64,000 bases of DNA from Saprospirales bacterium (GTDB lineage: Bacteria; Bacteroidota; Bacteroidia; Chitinophagales; Saprospiraceae). Below the pieces are notes generated by a model that ran no database searches, was not told the DNA's origin, and saw only the letters and a list, made by a program, of their open reading frames with translations. This document shows positions 28,834-37,233 of this stretch, piece after piece; position 1 is the first letter of the stretch, and each line of letters begins with the position of its first letter. The position numbers and the translations under genes are program-made. The stretch is taken from assembly GCA_016703765.1 (NCBI GenBank), contig JADJBL010000045.1, positions 385,444 to 449,443 of the forward strand, in the 5' to 3' direction.

Positions 28834-31110
28834 ATGGCTTTGATCAGTAAAATTCGCAAGCACAGCTGGATCCTCATAGTAATGATCGCCCTTGGTTTGG
28901 GCGGATTCATCATGATGGACGTGACCAACAACCAAGGACTGCTGGGGAGCAACCGGACCATCATGGCGGAGGTTGCCGATGAAAAAATCGATATCAATGA
29001 ATTCAATGTGCTGGAGCAAACCGTTTACGGGAACTCCAGCGGCGACCCCTACGCACGCCGCAGCGCACTCTGGAATTTCTACCTGGAAAAGATACTCCTC
29101 GAACAGGAAGCCGAGGCCATGGGTATCGGAGTGGGCAAGGAAGAACTCCTCGACCTCCAGTTCGGCAACAACCTCAGCCCGGTGATGACCAGGAATTTCA
29201 TGGACCCGAACACCGGACAAGTTGACCGCAACCGGATCCAGCAATTCAAGACCGCCATTGAAAACAATACCCTGGAAGCTTCCCTCCGTCCTTTCTGGGC
29301 CTATCAGGAAAAAGACATTATCCGCGAGCGGCTCAAGGATAAAATGGTCAACATGATCTCCAAAGGCCTGTACGTGCCTACCTGGATGGCGGAAATGGTC
29401 GCCAACGAGCAAAACAGCAAGGTGGACTTCCAGTATGCCCGCATCCCCTTCGACGCCGTCCCCAACGAAGACGTGACCCTCACCGATGCAGACTACCAGG
29501 CCTTTCTCGATGAAAACTCCAAAGAGTTTGCCCAGAAAGAACCGGTTCGCAAACTGGAATATATCGTTTTTGATGTAAAGCCCAGCCTCGCCGACTCCCA
29601 GAGCATTTACAAAAAGATGGAGGAATTGACCGCTGCCTTTGCCGCTACCGAAGACGACTCCCTTTTTGTCCAGAATAATTTCGGAACCATCGACGGAGTC
29701 TATTACAAGAAAAGCGAGGTATCCTCCGTCATTGCAGATAGTATTTTCAAAGTTCTGGAAGGCGCCGTGATCGGACCTTACTACGATACCGACGCCTACC
29801 GGGCTGTCAAATTGCTCGAGAAGAAAATCATGCCCGACAGCGTGCGCTCGCGGCATATCCTGCTTCGCGCCGATATGGCCAACCAGGCCGAGGTACAGCA
29901 AGCGTATTTTACCCTCGACAGCTTGCGCCTGCTCGTCAACAACAACATCCAAACCTTCGACTCCCTGGCTGCCCAATACGGCCAGGACGGAACGGCAGCC
30001 AAAGGCGGAGACCTGGGGTTTGCCGCGCAAAACAGAATGGTCAAGCCCTTCAATGACCTGATTTTTTATCAGGCCGAACCCGACTCACTCTATATTATTG
30101 GCACCGAATTCGGTGTGCACCTGGTGGAAGTAACGGATCGGAAGTATATTAATAACGAGGTGGGCGTTCGCCTTGGCTTTATCTCCCAGGAGATCATACC
30201 CAGCGAAGAAACAGAACGCAATATCGAACAGGAAGCCATCGTGCTGGCCGCCGAAAACAACACCCTCGAAGAACTCCGGGCCGCTGTGGCCGCCCGCCCC
30301 GAACTGACTTTCCAAAGTTCCGAGCCGCTTACCCGCAATGCCTACTCCATCACCGGCCTCGGCGCCGGCCAATCGGTGCGCAACATGGTGCGTTGGGCCT
30401 ATGGAGACGACCCCAGCTACGATGCGCCGGAAGTAGGGGACATTTGCAAAGATGTGTTCTCCGTCCAGGATCCCGATAAATTTTACGCAAGCCAGTTTGT
30501 CATCGCAGGCCTGAAATCCATCCAGAAAGCCGGCCCGCCGACCCTTGCCGCCTTCAAGGAAGATATCGAACCCGCCGTGATGAACAGGAAAAAAGCCCAG
30601 ATGATCATCGAACAACTGGGCAAGCCGGCCTCCCTGGCCGAAGCCGCTTCCAAATATAAGGTAGCAGTGGACACCGCCAGGAACGTCGCCTTCGCCACCA
30701 GTTCCATTCCCAATATGGGGAGCGAACCTAAAGTGGTTGCCACGGCTTTCAAACTGGATATCAACAATATTTCCGCGCCCATCGAAGGCAACAGCGGGGT
30801 GTTTGTGATCGTACCGGTAGCCAAACCGGCCGTCTCCAGCGCGCCAAACCTTCAGCTGACCCGCAGGACTATGGGCGCCACCCTCAAGTCGCAGGTGCAG
30901 GGCAGACTCATTTCCTTCCTGGAGGAACAGGAGGATGTCAAAGACCAGCGTTCGAAGTTTTATGTGGGGGGTGAGGGGCGGGGGGGGGGGGGTCCCCCCT
31001 CGGAGCATTTTATTTGTGCCTTATTGATCAGAAGAAGAGATGAGCACCCGGACGGTTTCGATCTTCGTATCGCTTACCGAATCCAGGATGAATTTGAGGC
31101 CGTGGAGTAA
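28834..31110 (+). CDS. PpiC-type peptidyl-prolyl isomerase, SurA/PpiD-like; C-terminal end corrupted
   Basis: A membrane-anchored periplasmic foldase. The N-terminus has one transmembrane helix (IRKHSWILIVMIALGLGGFIMM) followed by a SurA_N-like helical region. A parvulin (PPIC) domain lies around 340-450: VRSRHILLRADMA ... YGQDGTAAKGGDLGF ... GTEFGVHLVEVTDRK. The family usually ends close to the residues DQRSKFY (about position 30963). Here the frame continues through a poly-G stretch and into antisense of the next gene up to 31110. The last 48 codons are therefore almost surely spurious and the true stop was lost. It is convergent with the CNNM gene. Confidence 0.88.
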   Translation: MALISKIRKHSWILIVMIALGLGGFIMMDVTNNQGLLGSNRTIMAEVADEKIDINEFNVLEQTVYGNSSGDPYARRSALWNFYLEKILLEQEAEAMGIGVGKEELLDLQFGNNLSPVMTRNFMDPNTGQVDRNRIQQFKTAIENNTLEASLRPFWAYQEKDIIRERLKDKMVNMISKGLYVPTWMAEMVANEQNSKVDFQYARIPFDAVPNEDVTLTDADYQAFLDENSKEFAQKEPVRKLEYIVFDVKPSLADSQSIYKKMEELTAAFAATEDDSLFVQNNFGTIDGVYYKKSEVSSVIADSIFKVLEGAVIGPYYDTDAYRAVKLLEKKIMPDSVRSRHILLRADMANQAEVQQAYFTLDSLRLLVNNNIQTFDSLAAQYGQDGTAAKGGDLGFAAQNRMVKPFNDLIFYQAEPDSLYIIGTEFGVHLVEVTDRKYINNEVGVRLGFISQEIIPSEETERNIEQEAIVLAAENNTLEELRAAVAARPELTFQSSEPLTRNAYSITGLGAGQSVRNMVRWAYGDDPSYDAPEVGDICKDVFSVQDPDKFYASQFVIAGLKSIQKAGPPTLAAFKEDIEPAVMNRKKAQMIIEQLGKPASLAEAASKYKVAVDTARNVAFATSSIPNMGSEPKVVATAFKLDINNISAPIEGNSGVFVIVPVAKPAVSSAPNLQLTRRTMGATLKSQVQGRLISFLEEQEDVKDQRSKFYVGGEGRGGGGPPSEHFICALLIRRRDEHPDGFDLRIAYRIQDEFEAVE
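30965..31010. other. Poly-G low-complexity tract
   Basis: A stretch with G runs of 6, 4 and 13 followed by C6 at the convergent end of two genes. It removes the natural stop of the PPIase gene. Likely a sequencing or joining artefact; compare 48172-48259. Confidence 0.6.
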
Positions 31111-32274
31111 GATCTCCTCGCCCAGTGCGGGGATATGACCAACCGTCATAACCAGATACCCGGACAGCGTGTGGTAATCCCCTTCGGGAAACCGCAACTG
31201 CGGGTATTTTTCGTTCAGGTATGCGATCTCCAGCCTTCCGGAGAACAGGAATTCGTTGTCCGATAGCGGCTTTTCGATGTATTCTTCCTCGTCGTGCTCG
31301 TCTTCGATCTCCCCGAATATCTCCTCAAGGATGTCTTCCATGGTGATAATGCCGGCCGTCCCTCCGTATTCATCGACTACGCAGGCGATGTTTTTTCTGA
31401 TTTTGATAAATTGATTCATCAGATCGCCGACCCTCATGGTTTCCGGCACAAAGGGCAGATCCATGGCCATGTTGCGGATCGACCTGCCCGGCTTGAGCAA
31501 TTGCTGGTGGTGCACATACCCCAACACATTGTCGATCTCGTTTTCAAATACGATAATCCTCGACAGATTGGTCTCCCTGAACAGGAGGATCAACTCCTGG
31601 ATCGTGGCGTCTGCTTCGATGGCCTCGATCTCCGGCCTGGGAACCATGCTTTCCTTGACCCTCACTTCCCGCAAGTGAAGCGCTTTTTCAAACAATTCCG
31701 TATCGATCTCGTCGCTCGATTCCGTGCGGGTGCTCTTGATGAAATTCTCCAGGTCGAGGCGCGTGTACACGTCGTGAACCTCCTCGATGGGCGAGCGCAG
31801 CAGGCGGACCAGGATAAACCTGGACAAACGGGTCATGACCCAGGAAAGCGGCAGCAGCAACCAATAAAATACGACCAATGGGTAGGCGAGCAGGTAAAGC
31901 GCTTCTTCTGAAAATTGGCGGAACAGGGTCTTGGGAATGAAATCGCTCAGGAGCAACAGGATGAGGGTAATAATGACCACATAAATGAGCATCAGCAGCC
32001 CGTTGTTGGTCAAACCCAGCTCAACCCTGAACAGTTGGTCTAGTGGTATAGTCATTAGCACGGTGAAGATCACCAGGGCGATGTTGGCGCCCACCAGCAT
32101 GGTGCTGATAAAGGCGGAGGGCTTTTCGTAGAACCTGGTCAGGATGGCGCTGCGCACCGAGCCCTTTTTCTTCTTGAGCTCGATCATGAGCTTGTTGGCC
32201 GACAGGAAGGCGATTTCCGCTCCCGAAAAAAGAGCCGACAACAGCAGAAAAAGAATGATCCATATCCAAATCAT
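31021..32274 (-). CDS. CNNM/CBS/CorC-domain membrane protein (hemolysin family)
   Basis: A 417-aa protein with a DUF21/CNNM transmembrane domain of three to four helices at 1-180 ([40 protein letters not shown]). A CBS pair follows at about 200-330 ([40 protein letters not shown]). The C-terminal CorC_HlyC domain ends it. The family is linked to Mg2+ or other cation transport and is often misnamed hemolysin. It is 22 nt downstream of lptC, likely in the same transcript. Confidence 0.9.
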   Translation of the reverse strand: MIWIWIILFLLLSALFSGAEIAFLSANKLMIELKKKKGSVRSAILTRFYEKPSAFISTMLVGANIALVIFTVLMTIPLDQLFRVELGLTNNGLLMLIYVVIITLILLLLSDFIPKTLFRQFSEEALYLLAYPLVVFYWLLLPLSWVMTRLSRFILVRLLRSPIEEVHDVYTRLDLENFIKSTRTESSDEIDTELFEKALHLREVRVKESMVPRPEIEAIEADATIQELILLFRETNLSRIIVFENEIDNVLGYVHHQQLLKPGRSIRNMAMDLPFVPETMRVGDLMNQFIKIRKNIACVVDEYGGTAGIITMEDILEEIFGEIEDEHDEEEYIEKPLSDNEFLFSGRLEIAYLNEKYPQLRFPEGDYHTLSGYLVMTVGHIPALGEEILLHGLKFILDSVSDTKIETVRVLISSSDQ

Positions 32275-32296
32275 AGATCGAAGATAGGAAAAAACC

Positions 32297-32866
32297 TCAT
32301 TCGGGCCCCCGGGCGCCGGGTTGGTCGACCTTGATCCGCCCTTCGATGGCCTTTACCCTGGAGCGGGAAAACTCCTGGTCGGATTCAAAACCATGCCCCC
32401 AGATAATCTCGTCGTTCCGGCGAACGACGACGAACTTATTCGTATAGACCTTTTTGGTGTTCTCGTCCCAAATGAGCTCTTCCGTTTCCAGGCGCTCGTT
32501 GTTCGTGCCGGTCCAGATGACGCTGTCGCGCACCACGATCTGCTTTTCGTTTTCGAGCCGGACGGCGTAAAGGGAAGTGAGCCGGCTGGTAACCCGGAAA
32601 AAGGGGTCGAAGAATTCGACCTCCACACCCTCGGGGAACTCCTGCCGGGGATTCTTCTCGTCGAGATGCCTCCACATCACCGGGCCCCGGATGCGCACCC
32701 GCACCCTGGCGGAATCGCTGTACAGCATTTCAAAATCCTTGACATCCTCGATGAACATGGCTTCGGGAGGGAATACCTCCTGAATGGAGGACAGCTCATT
32801 TCGGCAGGAGGAAAGAAAGAGGCCTGAGAAGAAAAGGGCGCTGAGCACGAAAAGCGGTTTTGACAT
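32297..32866 (-). CDS. lptC: LPS export periplasmic protein LptC
   Basis: LptC links the inner-membrane LptBFG ABC transporter to the periplasmic LptA bridge for lipopolysaccharide transport. The 189-aa protein has a signal peptide with a lipobox-like SGLFLSSC. The OstA/LptC beta-jellyroll follows: VEVEFFDPFFRVTSRLTSLY, IVVRDSVIWTGTNNERLETE and TKKVYTNKFVVVRRNDEIIW. The ATG at 32866 is used; a longer start would be TTG. It lies 10 nt after the upstream lipoprotein gene. Confidence 0.9.
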   Translation of the reverse strand: MSKPLFVLSALFFSGLFLSSCRNELSSIQEVFPPEAMFIEDVKDFEMLYSDSARVRVRIRGPVMWRHLDEKNPRQEFPEGVEVEFFDPFFRVTSRLTSLYAVRLENEKQIVVRDSVIWTGTNNERLETEELIWDENTKKVYTNKFVVVRRNDEIIWGHGFESDQEFSRSRVKAIEGRIKVDQPGARGPE

Positions 32867-32876
32867 AATGGGCAAC

Positions 32877-33788
32877 TCAATAAGACAGCTTTAGCGAATC
32901 GCGCAAGGGCTGAGATTTGCCGGAGGTTTTGGTCCAATACTCTTCCTGGATCGTCTTCCGGAGTTTGCCCTCGACGACGACGCGCTGGTCTTGCTCTTCG
33001 GTCCAGGAAATGATCCTGTGCGGGAAATTGGTTTCGAAATTGATCCGGAGGGTCCTGTCGAGGTGAAGATACTCCACCAGGCATTGGGTGGTAGCTTCGC
33101 TTTCGAGGAACTGGATCCGTGCGCGTTTGGGCTTGACGGGTTCGCGGGCCAGGCTCAGGAAAAAGTCGCCCGGCACCATTTCCAGTTCGCCGCTCGGCAC
33201 GCTGGCCGGGTTGATCCGGATGCGGTTAAAAAGCTCGTCCTCCAGCAGGTCGGGATCGATGGAAAAGGATTGGTCTCCCTTCGGATCGAGGTGGGAAAAC
33301 AGGTGCACCTTATAGCCGTCTTCCAGGCGGTTGAGTTGGTGGAAGCTCAGGCCTTCCCAGTCCTGTACCGTGCTGTGTTGTTTTATGGAAAAGGGGTGCT
33401 CTATCAGGTCGAGGGGCGTGAAGACCGATTCCATCAGGGAATAGTCGGAGATGCCCGTCCCGAATCTCCAGACCTTATTGAGCTTCATCACCGCGATCCG
33501 GTCGTCGTCCGGGGCCTGGTTGGGGTCCGGCTTGATTTGCCTGGCGCCGGAAAGGTCTTCGGTCGCAAAGATCATCAAGGCCTCGCCCTGGCGCATTTCA
33601 CCGTGACGAAGAATCAGAAGGTCGTAGCTCGATAGCTCGGCTTCCCCCTGAAACCAGTAGGCCCCAAATTCATTGGGGCCCGTGTAGTTGGCAAAAGTGG
33701 TATAGGCAGCTTGCCGTTGCGGCAACTGACAGCCAGGTAACAGGGGAAGAGAAGCGCACAGAACCAAATTTGTAAAGGAGATGCGCAT
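32877..33788 (-). CDS. Conserved Bacteroidota lipoprotein of unknown function
   Basis: About 303 aa. The start at 33788 gives MRISFTNLVLCASLPLLPGC, a lipoprotein signal with the lipid-modified Cys at about position 20. The mature part holds NYTGPNEFGAYWFQGEAELS, GEMRQGEALMIFATEDLSG and FGTGISDYSLMESVFTPLD. These patterns occur in a widespread Bacteroidota family often labelled septum formation inhibitor Maf, although it has nothing of the true Maf nucleotide pyrophosphatase. It lies at the head of a probable operon with lptC and the CNNM gene, which suggests envelope work (inference). Confidence 0.75.
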   Translation of the reverse strand: MRISFTNLVLCASLPLLPGCQLPQRQAAYTTFANYTGPNEFGAYWFQGEAELSSYDLLILRHGEMRQGEALMIFATEDLSGARQIKPDPNQAPDDDRIAVMKLNKVWRFGTGISDYSLMESVFTPLDLIEHPFSIKQHSTVQDWEGLSFHQLNRLEDGYKVHLFSHLDPKGDQSFSIDPDLLEDELFNRIRINPASVPSGELEMVPGDFFLSLAREPVKPKRARIQFLESEATTQCLVEYLHLDRTLRINFETNFPHRIISWTEEQDQRVVVEGKLRKTIQEEYWTKTSGKSQPLRDSLKLSY

Positions 33789-33923
33789 AGAAAAGATTTT
33801 AGGTAAAAAAACGTATCTAATAAAGGATAAATGTACCATCTGAGTTTAACGTTCAAATGTATATTTATTTTAATGGTGTTTCCTCTGCCAAAGATTTTCA
33901 GGGTTGGAAGCCCTAAAACTTTT

Positions 33924-33931
33924 TACCTTTG
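33924..33931 (+). promoter_or_regulatory. -7 box upstream of prs
   Basis: TACCTTTG 61 nt before the ATG at 33993; the nearest TTG upstream is about 17 nt away, a little short. Confidence 0.5.
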
Positions 33932-33992
33932 AAGCAAGGAAAAGCAACAAGTCCCAGGGCAATTTTTGCGGTAAGAACAAAACCAGGCAGTC

Positions 33993-34923
33993 ATGTTGGA
34001 GGTCAAGCTATTCTCGGGTACCCAATCGCTGTACCTGGCTGAAAAGATTGCAGATTATTACGGAGACTCATTGGGGGATATCTCCCTTCAGCGTTTCAGC
34101 GACGGGGAGATGCAGCCGGTGATCAACGAATCTGTGAGAGGCGCCTATGTGTTTTTTATCCAGTCGACCTTCGCGCCGGCGGAAAATCTCATGGAGCTCC
34201 TCCTCATGATCGACGCAGCCAAGCGCGCTTCTGCCGGGTATATTACCGCAGTCATCCCCTATTTCGGATACGCCAGGCAGGACCGCAAAGACAAGCCCCG
34301 CGTACCCATCTCCAGCCGCATGATCGCCAACCTGCTCGAAGCCACCGGCGCCAGCAGGGTCATGACCATGGATTTCCACGCAGACCAGATCCAGGGCTTC
34401 TTCGATATCCCCGTCGATCACCTTAAAAGCGAGGCCATCTACATGCCTTACCTCCAGGAGCAGGATCTTTCCAACGTGATCTTTGCCTCTCCGGATGTCG
34501 GTGGCGTAAAACGGGCCCGCATCTACTCCATGTACTTCGACCGCAGCCTCGTCATCTGCGACAAGTACCGAAAAAAAGCCAACGAAATAGCCGGTATGAC
34601 CGTGATCGGGGATGTGGCCGGGGCAGACGTCATCCTCGTCGACGACCTGGTGGACACCGCCGGAACCCTCTGCAGGGCCGCGGATGTGCTCATCCAGAAA
34701 GGCGCCCGTAGCGCGCGCCCTCTGCACCCACCCGGTGCTCTCCGGCAATGCCTACAAGAATATCGAATCCTCCCAATTGACGGAGTTGATCGTCTGCGAT
34801 ACCATCCCCCTCCGCAAACATTCGGAGAAGATCAAAGTGCTCACCACCGCAAAATTGTTTGCCAGGGCTATCCGCAATACCCACGAACACCGCTCCATTT
34901 CGGCGCTCTTCGTAGAGGGATAA
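33993..34923 (+). CDS. prs: Ribose-phosphate pyrophosphokinase (with one frameshift)
   Basis: Makes PRPP from ribose-5-phosphate and ATP for nucleotide, histidine and tryptophan synthesis. About 310 residues in two frames. Conserved pieces are FSDGEMQPVINESVRG, YFGYARQDRKDKPRVPISSR, TMDFHADQIQGFFDIPVDHL and the PRPP loop DVILVDDLVDTAGTLCRAAD. At 34711-34718 (GCGCGCGC) the frame breaks. Restoring a GC pair gives KGARSARALCTHPVLSG and the normal C-terminus ending HRSISALFVEG at 34923. As written, the first frame instead runs on through the intergenic gap and into rplY. A GC-dinucleotide miscount is the likely cause. Confidence 0.9.
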
Positions 34924-34936
34924 TAAAAAAGCAAAA

Positions 34937-34960
34937 AAGCGCTTTGCATTTAAAGCGCTT
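34937..34960 (+). terminator. Hairpin after prs
   Basis: Arms 34937-34945 and 34952-34960 (AAGCGCTTT and complement) with a 6-nt loop. It overlaps the -33 element of the rplY promoter, so the prs terminator and rplY promoter share sequence. Confidence 0.7.
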
Positions 34961-34973
34961 ATTACTATCTTTG
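34943..34973 (+). promoter_or_regulatory. Promoter for rplY
   Basis: TTTG at 34943-34946, 19-nt spacer, TATCTTTG at 34966-34973. This fits the Bacteroidota form and supports rplY as a separate gene from prs. Confidence 0.75.
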
Positions 34974-35018
34974 CGAGCCTTTTTAAAAGGTATTGAAAAG
35001 AATCAAAAGACAGGCGAC

Positions 35019-35606
35019 ATGAAGACCGTTGCAATTAACGGAACGATCCGTACAGAACTGGGAAAAAAAGCGGCCGGCGCCATTCGCAGGAGCGAAATGG
35101 TTCCCTGTGTATTATATGGAGGCGATGAAGTAGTTCATTTTACGACTACCCTCGGCGATCTCCGCACCCTGGTGTATACCCCCGAATTCAAAACCGCCGA
35201 AATTACGGTCGACGGGAAAAAATATTCTGCCATCCTCAAGGAAGTGCAGTTTTATCCGGTCACCGACGCGGTGGTCCACGTGGATTTTCTCCGTCTGATC
35301 GAAGGACACCCCATCAAGGTGCAACTGCCGATCCGTTTTGTCGGCGTTTCTCCCGGTGTGAAAAGCGGTGGAAAATTGATCCCCCAACTGCGCAAGGTAT
35401 TGGTGAAGACCAAACCTGAGCAACTGGTCGACGAACTCCTGGTCGATATTTCGGCAATGGAACTGGGACAATCTATCCGGATCCGCGATATCAAAGTGGA
35501 GAAAGGCATCGAGATCCTGATGTCCCCCAGCGTGCCCGTCGCCATGATCGAAATACCTCGCGCCCGTCGCTCGGCAGCGCCCGGAACCGAACCTACGACA
35601 GCCTGA
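35019..35606 (+). CDS. rplY: 50S ribosomal protein L25 (general stress protein CTC type)
   Basis: A 195-aa L25/TL5/CTC protein that binds 5S rRNA. The N-terminal L25 barrel (RTELGKKAAGAIRRSEMVPC; VLYGG) is followed by the TL5-type beta domain (VVHVDFLRLIEGHPIKVQLP; RFVGVSPGVKSGGKLIPQLR). The start at 35019 follows a well-formed promoter. By chance it is in frame with the shifted prs reading frame, so the two can look like one fused protein; they are not. Confidence 0.92.
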   Translation: MKTVAINGTIRTELGKKAAGAIRRSEMVPCVLYGGDEVVHFTTTLGDLRTLVYTPEFKTAEITVDGKKYSAILKEVQFYPVTDAVVHVDFLRLIEGHPIKVQLPIRFVGVSPGVKSGGKLIPQLRKVLVKTKPEQLVDELLVDISAMELGQSIRIRDIKVEKGIEILMSPSVPVAMIEIPRARRSAAPGTEPTTA

Positions 35607-35628
35607 TATATTTCATCATCGACATAGC

Positions 35629-35666
35629 AAAGGGGCGCACCGGAATGATCTGATGCGCCCCTTTCT
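35629..35666 (+). terminator. Terminator after rplY
   Basis: Arms 35629-35639 (AAAGGGGCGCA) and 35654-35664 with a 14-nt loop. It sits between rplY and the omega-amidase gene; the T-run is short. Confidence 0.65.
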
Positions 35667-35680
35667 GATATTTGTACCGC

Positions 35681-36454
35681 ATGGAACCTCTTCGCGTAAG
35701 CCTGATTCAAGCCTCCCTGGCCTGGGAGGACGCAATGGCCAACCGCCAAAACCTGGAATACCTATTGGCGCCCCTGGCCGGAACCACCGATCTGGTCGTG
35801 TTGCCGGAAATGTTCTCCACGGGCTTTTCGATGCGCTCGGAGTCCCTGGCCGAGGAAATGAACGGCCCAAGCGTCCGGTGGATGCAATCCATGGCCCAAA
35901 AACTGGATGCCGTATTGACCGGTAGCCTCATCATCAGGGAACGGGGGGTCTATTATAACCGCCTGCTCTGGGTCAGGCCGGATGGGTCCTTTGCCATATA
36001 CGACAAGCGGCATTTGTTCGGACTGGCCGGCGAACGCGAGCACTATACAGCCGGCGAACACAGGCTCCTGGTCCAGCTCAAGGGATGGTCCATCTGTCCA
36101 TTGATCTGCTACGATCTGCGCTTTCCCGTTTGGAGCCGGAATACCGGCGCCTACGATCTGTTGATCTACGTGGCCAACTGGCCCAAACCCCGCCGCAATG
36201 CCTGGCAGTCCCTGCTGGTAGCCCGGGCTATCGAAAATCAGTCATATACTATAGGTGTAAACCGGGTAGGCTTCGATGGCAACGGACACGAATACACGGG
36301 CGATTCTATGGCGCTGAGCTTTACCGGAGAAGTGCTGTATCATGCCGCCCATATAGAGCAGTGCGCGTCCCTCACCCTGGATCCGGCCCTTCAAAAGGCG
36401 TTCCGGGCCAAGTTTCCTTTTTTGGGAGATGGGGACGACTTTATTTTGAAGTAG
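35681..36454 (+). CDS. Omega-amidase, carbon-nitrogen hydrolase (YafV/NIT2-like)
   Basis: A 257-aa nitrilase-superfamily enzyme that hydrolyses alpha-keto acid amides such as alpha-ketoglutaramate or 2-oxosuccinamate in metabolite repair. The Glu-Lys-Cys triad is present: VVLPEMFSTGF, YDKRHLFGLAGE and PLICYDLRFPVWSR. The last two motifs are those of the YafV/omega-amidase subgroup. The start at 35681 (MEPLRVSLIQ) is chosen over an upstream in-frame ATG three codons earlier. Confidence 0.9.
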   Translation: MEPLRVSLIQASLAWEDAMANRQNLEYLLAPLAGTTDLVVLPEMFSTGFSMRSESLAEEMNGPSVRWMQSMAQKLDAVLTGSLIIRERGVYYNRLLWVRPDGSFAIYDKRHLFGLAGEREHYTAGEHRLLVQLKGWSICPLICYDLRFPVWSRNTGAYDLLIYVANWPKPRRNAWQSLLVARAIENQSYTIGVNRVGFDGNGHEYTGDSMALSFTGEVLYHAAHIEQCASLTLDPALQKAFRAKFPFLGDGDDFILK

Positions 36455-36527
36455 TTTAGGAGGTTTAGGGCGTTTAGCAGGTTTAGAAAAAAAACTAAAC
36501 CTGCTAAACTCCCTAAACCTCCTAAAC
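36454..36527. repeat. 33-bp palindrome made of GTTTAG units
   Basis: The arms 36454-36486 and 36495-36527 pair with one mismatch around an A8 loop. Each arm consists of four GTTTAG hexamers at a 9-nt period. It lies between two convergent genes, directly after the omega-amidase stop, and could terminate both. Confidence 0.85.
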
Positions 36528-36534
36528 CAATCTA

Positions 36535-37158
36535 CTACCGTTTCTTAAACAGGTTCCCCAAAAACCGCATCCCCATATTGGCCACATCGTCGGTGATGCT
36601 GCCGTCTTTATCGGCATCGAGGAATTGGGTGATCATAGACATGGCGGGGTTGTTGGATTGGCGTTGCTGCGTGGCCTCGCCGTTGAGCAGGTCGCTCAGG
36701 CCGCCCACGTCGAGCCCTTGTTCGCGTTTTTGTTTGCCGATCATGCCCATGACGACCGGGGCGAGCATAGTCAACAGGTTGCCGGTTTTGCCCTGATCCA
36801 GGCCGCTCATTTGGCTGATCATATCGATCACGCCTCCCTGGCGATCTCCCAGAATATGTTTGATGATGCCTGCGCCGTTCAGGGTCCCGGTTTGGGCCTG
36901 GCGGGTAGCTCCGCCTCCGATCACATCCATCAGGTTATCCAGTACGCTTCCGTCGTGGTCGCGATACAGGGCGTTGGCCAGATTGCTGGCGCCTTCCGGG
37001 GAGGATGCATTGCGGGCCAACTGGCTCACAAGGGTAGAAATGACGCCGTTGGCAGCCGTAACGGTTTGCTCTCTTCCTGCGCCGCCGAGTTGTTGGCTCA
37101 GTTGGTTTATGAGGTCATCCGACAGATGGCCTTGGAGTTGATCGAGTAAATTTGCCAT
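36535..37158 (-). CDS. DUF937 domain protein
   Basis: A 207-aa protein rich in Gln, Gly and Leu: MANLLDQLQGHLSDDLINQL, then TPGxNGVIST-like repeats and QKREQGLDVGGLSDLLNGEA. This matches DUF937, a YidB-like family of unknown function. The C-terminus holds an EF-hand-like DADKDGSITDDVANMG followed by FLGNLFKKR, which is typical. No signal peptide. A TATCTTTG box on the minus strand lies at 37172-37179, 13 nt upstream of the start. Confidence 0.85.
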   Translation of the reverse strand: MANLLDQLQGHLSDDLINQLSQQLGGAGREQTVTAANGVISTLVSQLARNASSPEGASNLANALYRDHDGSVLDNLMDVIGGGATRQAQTGTLNGAGIIKHILGDRQGGVIDMISQMSGLDQGKTGNLLTMLAPVVMGMIGKQKREQGLDVGGLSDLLNGEATQQRQSNNPAMSMITQFLDADKDGSITDDVANMGMRFLGNLFKKR

Positions 37159-37233
37159 GGTTTGTTTTTTTCAAAGATAGGAATGTAATTTCACAAATTG
37201 GTATCTTGTCCAGGTGCTAAAAAGAAGCGGCCC

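Noticed and set aside
30964..31110. C-terminal 48 codons of the PPIase frame
   Set aside because: Begins in poly-G and runs antisense to the CNNM gene; family proteins end near DQRSKFY.
32877..33788. True Maf nucleotide pyrophosphatase
   Set aside because: It is a lipoprotein with none of the Maf motifs; the name is a common database label only.
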